Below are positions 61,113-64,000 of a stretch of DNA of 64,000 nucleotides, piece by piece. Position numbers and translations under genes: made by a program. This DNA comes from Planctomycetota bacterium (GTDB lineage Bacteria; Planctomycetota; J058; JAJDCP01): contig JAJDCP010000012.1 in NCBI GenBank assembly GCA_029260765.1, positions 48,601 to 112,600 of the forward strand, given 5' to 3'. The notes beneath the pieces are model-generated. The model was not told the origin of the DNA. It saw only the letters and a program-made list of their open reading frames with translations, and did not search any database. Every line of letters begins with the position of its first letter. Position 1 is the stretch's first letter.

Positions 61113-62744
61113 TCAAGGGCAAGACCTCGCGGGGCGGAAGCCCAGGAGGCTGTAGCGGTAGCCCGGCTCGTACCAGTAGCGATTCGCCGAGCGGCAGTTC
61201 CTGGCGCCGCCGTTCCAGCTACCGCCCCGGTAGACGCGGTGCGACGCGCCGGGTCCGGCCCCCAGAGGGTCGACCGCGTCGCCTGCATAGTCCGCGTGGC
61301 CATCCCAGCACCACTCCCAGACGTTGCCCAGCATATCGTACAGGCCCCAGGCATTGGCAGCCTTCAGGCCAACCGCGTGCGTGCTGGAGCCGCTGTTGCC
61401 AGCATGCCAGGCGACACTATCGAGGTCGCCGTAGCGGGCGGCCGTGGTCCCCGCCCTGCACGCATACTCCCACTCGGCCTCGGTGGGCAATCGATAGCCT
61501 TCGCTATCCAAGCCATGGAAGGTCACATCGGCGCTGCTGATCGACTCCCCATTCTTCCGCAGGTTCTGCAAGCTGTAGGCGGGCTCCAGCCCATCCCGTA
61601 GCGAAAGCGCATTGCAGAAGGCGATGGCGTCGTACCAGGTCACCGACTCGACCGGCAGCGCCAGATTCTTGTTGCTCGCCGGGTTGAAGCCCATCAGCGC
61701 CTCGAAGGCCCCCTGCGTGACCTCGGTCCGGGCCAGGTAGACGCTGCGGCTGAGGCTGACCCGGTGCTGGACTTCAGCGCTGCCCCGGCCCGACTCGTCC
61801 GGTGGCGAGCCCATCGTGAAGCTGCCGGCCGGAACCAGCACAAGCTCCAGCCCCGCGCTGGTGCAAGCGAAAGGCACCTCCCGCTCGCGGCTGACAGCCA
61901 GCTGGGCTTCTCCGGGCGTCCAGCCAGGCTCTTGGGGAAGCGGCAGCTGTACCTCGTTGCCGCTCGCGTCACGCGCGACGACCGACACCTGCCCACTACC
62001 CCGCGTGACACGCACCTGCCACGGCCCACGCGCCGCCTCAGTTAGTACGTCCTGACCTCCCACGTTCAACGCTTCCAGGGGTTCACTCGCGCGCACGGAA
62101 ACCTCGATATGCTCGGGGAACCAAGCGCATTGCAGCGTGATCTCCGGCGGAGTCGCGTCGGTCTCCAACGTCCCCTCGAACACCTCCCCCGTCTCGACCA
62201 CCGTCTCGCCACGCACGATCGCCGTCCCCCCGACCACCGCATCACCACGCACCACGGCGTTGCCCGCGATCTTGGCCTTGTCGAGGATCTCGACGTTCCC
62301 CGTGACCTCGGCGTCGCCGTAGATCTTCGCCTGGCCGGAGACACTCAACTCGTCGTCCTCGTTGGTGTGCACATAGGCGTTGCCGTAGATCTTGGCCTCA
62401 CCGCTGACAAACACGTTGCCGATCACCCGTGCATCGCCGTAGACCTTGGCTCTGTCGATGACCTCCGCGTCCTTGACCACGGCGTTCCCGTAGATCCGGG
62501 CGCGACCCTGGATGCTCGAGCTGCCAAGAATGACTGCATTGGGCCCGATGAAGACGTCGGTGCCTTCTTGAACATCGGCCTCGTAGGAAACAAAACCGCC
62601 TTGGGTGGGGTTTCTGTCCCTGTCGTTGGTGAAGTAGTAGCCGTCCTCGCCTTCGATCGTACCGGTGCGGCTTTGAGCCAGGGCCCATGGGGCCACACAA
62701 CACAGGAGCACTGCCACGCATAGCCCTCTGCCGGTCTTCTTCAT
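61113..62744 (-). CDS. DGR target: secreted beta-helix/Ig/FGE-lectin protein with variable C-terminus
   Basis: A 543-residue protein with a signal peptide (MKKTGRGLCVAVLLCCVAPW, cleavage after ALAQ). Residues ~40-190 are hexapeptide-type left-handed helix repeats (ARIYGNAVVKDAEVIDRAKV, AKIYGDAEVTGNVEILDKAK), ~195-280 an Ig-like domain (SVVARDASGNEVQLPLPQEP), ~290-543 a formylglycine-generating-enzyme/C-type-lectin-fold domain (VPAGSFTMGSPPDES, EVTQGAFEALMGFNPASN, YRLPTEAEWEYACRAGT, GLYDMLGNVWEWCWDG). The variable repeat forms residues ~498-540 (RVYRGGSWNGGARNCRSANR...). FGE-fold DGR targets use this loop for ligand binding, so this is probably a displayed adhesion or recognition protein. TTGAGGA precedes ATG 62744. 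Confidence 0.94.
   Translation of the reverse strand: MKKTGRGLCVAVLLCCVAPWALAQSRTGTIEGEDGYYFTNDRDRNPTQGGFVSYEADVQEGTDVFIGPNAVILGSSSIQGRARIYGNAVVKDAEVIDRAKVYGDARVIGNVFVSGEAKIYGNAYVHTNEDDELSVSGQAKIYGDAEVTGNVEILDKAKIAGNAVVRGDAVVGGTAIVRGETVVETGEVFEGTLETDATPPEITLQCAWFPEHIEVSVRASEPLEALNVGGQDVLTEAARGPWQVRVTRGSGQVSVVARDASGNEVQLPLPQEPGWTPGEAQLAVSREREVPFACTSAGLELVLVPAGSFTMGSPPDESGRGSAEVQHRVSLSRSVYLARTEVTQGAFEALMGFNPASNKNLALPVESVTWYDAIAFCNALSLRDGLEPAYSLQNLRKNGESISSADVTFHGLDSEGYRLPTEAEWEYACRAGTTAARYGDLDSVAWHAGNSGSSTHAVGLKAANAWGLYDMLGNVWEWCWDGHADYAGDAVDPLGAGPGASHRVYRGGSWNGGARNCRSANRYWYEPGYRYSLLGFRPARSCP
61126..61254 (-). repeat. DGR variable repeat (VR), 129 bp
   Basis: The recipient copy of the template repeat at 58891-59019, ending 10 bp before the target stop codon. 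Adenine-derived changes give Asn to Tyr (five times), Asn-Asp to Gly-Gly, Arg to Trp, Lys to Asn, Asn to Ser and Asn to Leu. The last 20 bp before its 3' border are identical to the template, as expected for the initiation-of-homing region. Confidence 0.97.
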
Positions 62745-62785
62745 CGTCCTCAACCCCCACTTGTTTGGCCTACCGAAACCGCATG

Positions 62786-63787
62786 TCAACGCCTCCGCCA
62801 GGTGATCCCCCCGCCCGCCAGACCGTCCTCAGACACCGTGAGCGTGGCCTTACCCCACTCCTTGAGCGTCCCCCGCTGTTCCCAACGTGACATGATCTCG
62901 CAGCTGTAGCTGTTCGTGTCCGTCTTCACGATGTTCCGGATCGTAACCATGCCTGGCGTGAAACCCCCGTCCAGGAAGCTCTGCGGCAGCCGCGCCAGCA
63001 TGATGCCCTCGCTCCCCTCGAGCTTGTAGATGATTCCCTCGCCTCTGGCGTCGCTGCGTTCCCACTGGCCTTCGAGGGGGAATTCCGTCACGCCCTCCCG
63101 CGCGGCCTGGGCGTGCATCCGACGCAGAAGCGCCAGATTGCCGGCCAGCTTCTCGAGCCTCTTTGTTCGGCGCTCAAGTGCTTTCTCGACGAGCTTGCGG
63201 CGTTTCTCCGCCAGCCGTGCGATGGCTCCCATGCGCGGAATCGCCTTCGTCAGGTCAAGCCACGCCTTTTCCAGAGGATGCCTGGCTATGCCGTAGCTCG
63301 GACCGTAGGCCTTCTCGACGGCTCGTTTGAGCTCTTGTGCCGCGCGCGAAGTCGCGCGAGCAGTTCGACGCAACTCTTCAAGGGCATCTCGTGTTCTGGT
63401 CAGCTCGTCAAGCTGCTGCCTTCCCGCTTGCACCCGATCATCCAGCTGCTCCAGGCCGGCAGCGGTTGCGAGTGCGCCCCACGAACCGGTTCCAACGGGC
63501 TCGGGTGGAAGCTCGAAGTTCTTGAGCTCGGACTTGAGCTGGTCTAGCTGGGCCATCGTGCCCTGCTTGAGCTGCCAATCCTTTTCCGGCACTTCGTTCT
63601 CTCGGTCGAACGGCCGTGCGGCTTCGCGGGCCATCCCGTCGGCGAAGTGGTAGATACGCTTGAGCCCTTGGACACTGTCGTAGAGTTTGCGCGCGTGCTG
63701 GGCCTGGGCAGCAGGCAGGAGCACGGCGAGGAGCGCTATGATCCACGCCGATCGAATAGGGGAAGTTGCGATGCGCCGGGCGACCAT
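62786..63787 (-). CDS. Secreted coiled-coil protein with a C-terminal beta domain, 333 aa
   Basis: Signal peptide SAWIIALLAVLLPAAQAQ (residues ~13-30), then ~200 residues of helix with strong heptads (QLDELTRTRDALEELRRTAR, LVEKALERRTKRLEKLAGNL), then a compact beta region (FPLEGQWERSDARGEGIIYK, SYSCEIMSRWEQRGTLKEWG). It lies 41 bp upstream of the DGR target on the same strand, so the two may be co-transcribed and co-exported. No family recognised. Confidence 0.75.
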   Translation of the reverse strand: MVARRIATSPIRSAWIIALLAVLLPAAQAQHARKLYDSVQGLKRIYHFADGMAREAARPFDRENEVPEKDWQLKQGTMAQLDQLKSELKNFELPPEPVGTGSWGALATAAGLEQLDDRVQAGRQQLDELTRTRDALEELRRTARATSRAAQELKRAVEKAYGPSYGIARHPLEKAWLDLTKAIPRMGAIARLAEKRRKLVEKALERRTKRLEKLAGNLALLRRMHAQAAREGVTEFPLEGQWERSDARGEGIIYKLEGSEGIMLARLPQSFLDGGFTPGMVTIRNIVKTDTNSYSCEIMSRWEQRGTLKEWGKATLTVSEDGLAGGGITWRRR

Positions 63788-64000
63788 GCTGCCTTCACCG
63801 TCATTGAGTTGAGATGGATAGGGTACACGCTTGGTAGCGATCGTTGCGAGCTGGATGGGCGATGGTTGCGGGAGCAGCAGGCCACATTCCCAGGCATTGA
63901 AGACAAGAAGAGGTTCTGAGGAAGCCAGGAAACCAGGAAAAGCAGAAGAAGAGCCGCAGAGCCTCCCGCGCCGCAGGCGCTTCCTGGGTTCCTGGGTTCC
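63788..64000. other. Intergenic to window end, repeat-like edge
   Basis: No gene seen. From 63919 the sequence holds AAGCCAGGAAACCAGGAA and, at the very end, TTCCTGGGTTCCTGGGTTCC, an imperfect inverse of the first, with a CGCGCCGCAGGCGCTTCC piece between. A palindromic element is probably cut by the window edge. Confidence 0.4.

Noticed and set aside
61060..61125. DGR hairpin immediately after the VR
   Set aside because: Only a 5-bp CGGCC/GGCCG stem with a 7-base loop was found, about 45 bp away; too weak to call the usual cruciform.

Overview
The window is high-GC DNA (coding GC3 is high throughout) from a Gram-negative bacterium. It encodes an Mla/MCE-type lipid transport operon, outer-membrane-style lipoproteins, an anaerobic benzoyl-CoA degradation operon, a sterol-type cyclase, a Ser/Thr kinase with a propeller domain, a selenoprotein and a diversity-generating retroelement. 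This mix suggests a Myxococcota-, Planctomycetota- or similarly complex lineage. The sequence alone does not decide which, and there are no rRNA or tRNA genes to help.

Layout. 0-8.4 kb: an amidohydrolase (cut by the window edge) and an acyl-CoA thioesterase, then a decayed stretch holding a UvrD-like helicase remnant, a frameshifted Ca/Na antiporter and a frameshifted cupin-like gene around an intact permease fused to an EIIA domain. 8.5-14 kb: a two-gene unit encoding a 1120-residue fusion of a squalene-monooxygenase-like flavoprotein with an oxidosqualene cyclase, followed by a secreted propeller protein. 14-19 kb: CoA-binding protein, pentapeptide-like membrane protein, cysteine-hydrolase-like protein, RNase H and MATE pump. 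19-22.7 kb: a probable toxin/immunity pair and an AAA ATPase/DUF4276 pair whose second gene is broken. 22.9-24.2 kb: Nudix hydrolase and FKBP isomerase.

24.2-32.8 kb is a minus-strand operon, had-oah-dch-tetR-bcrCBAD. It encodes class I (ATP-dependent) benzoyl-CoA reductase and the enzymes that take the dienoyl-CoA through to ring opening. A TetR gene lies inside the operon, a palindromic operator-like site lies in front of it, and a small palindromic element sits between bcrA and bcrD. 32.9-35.6 kb: a cysteine-synthase-family enzyme and a SEC-C protein. 35.8-42.5 kb: a plus-strand operon of an aromatic-repeat lipoprotein, MlaE-like permease, MlaF-like ATPase, two MCE proteins and a lipoprotein. 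42.5-46.1 kb: PHP-family protein, DUF1579-like protein, a thioredoxin-fold selenoprotein with an in-frame UGA (UPPC motif) and a SECIS-like hairpin, and a haem-binding lipoprotein.

46.1-47 kb is a hexanucleotide array and repeat-bounded DNA, followed by a 1245-residue membrane kinase. 51-57.7 kb holds an alpha/beta hydrolase, a metalloprotease/ATP-grasp fusion and an aldo-keto reductase fusion. 57.7-58.8 kb is a gene-free nest of palindromic elements, one with a 9-bp target duplication. 58.8-63.8 kb is a complete diversity-generating retroelement. It comprises reverse transcriptase, Avd-like protein, HRDC protein, a template repeat inside the RT reading frame, and a secreted target protein whose C-terminal lectin-like variable repeat differs from the template only at template adenines (13 of 13 differences).
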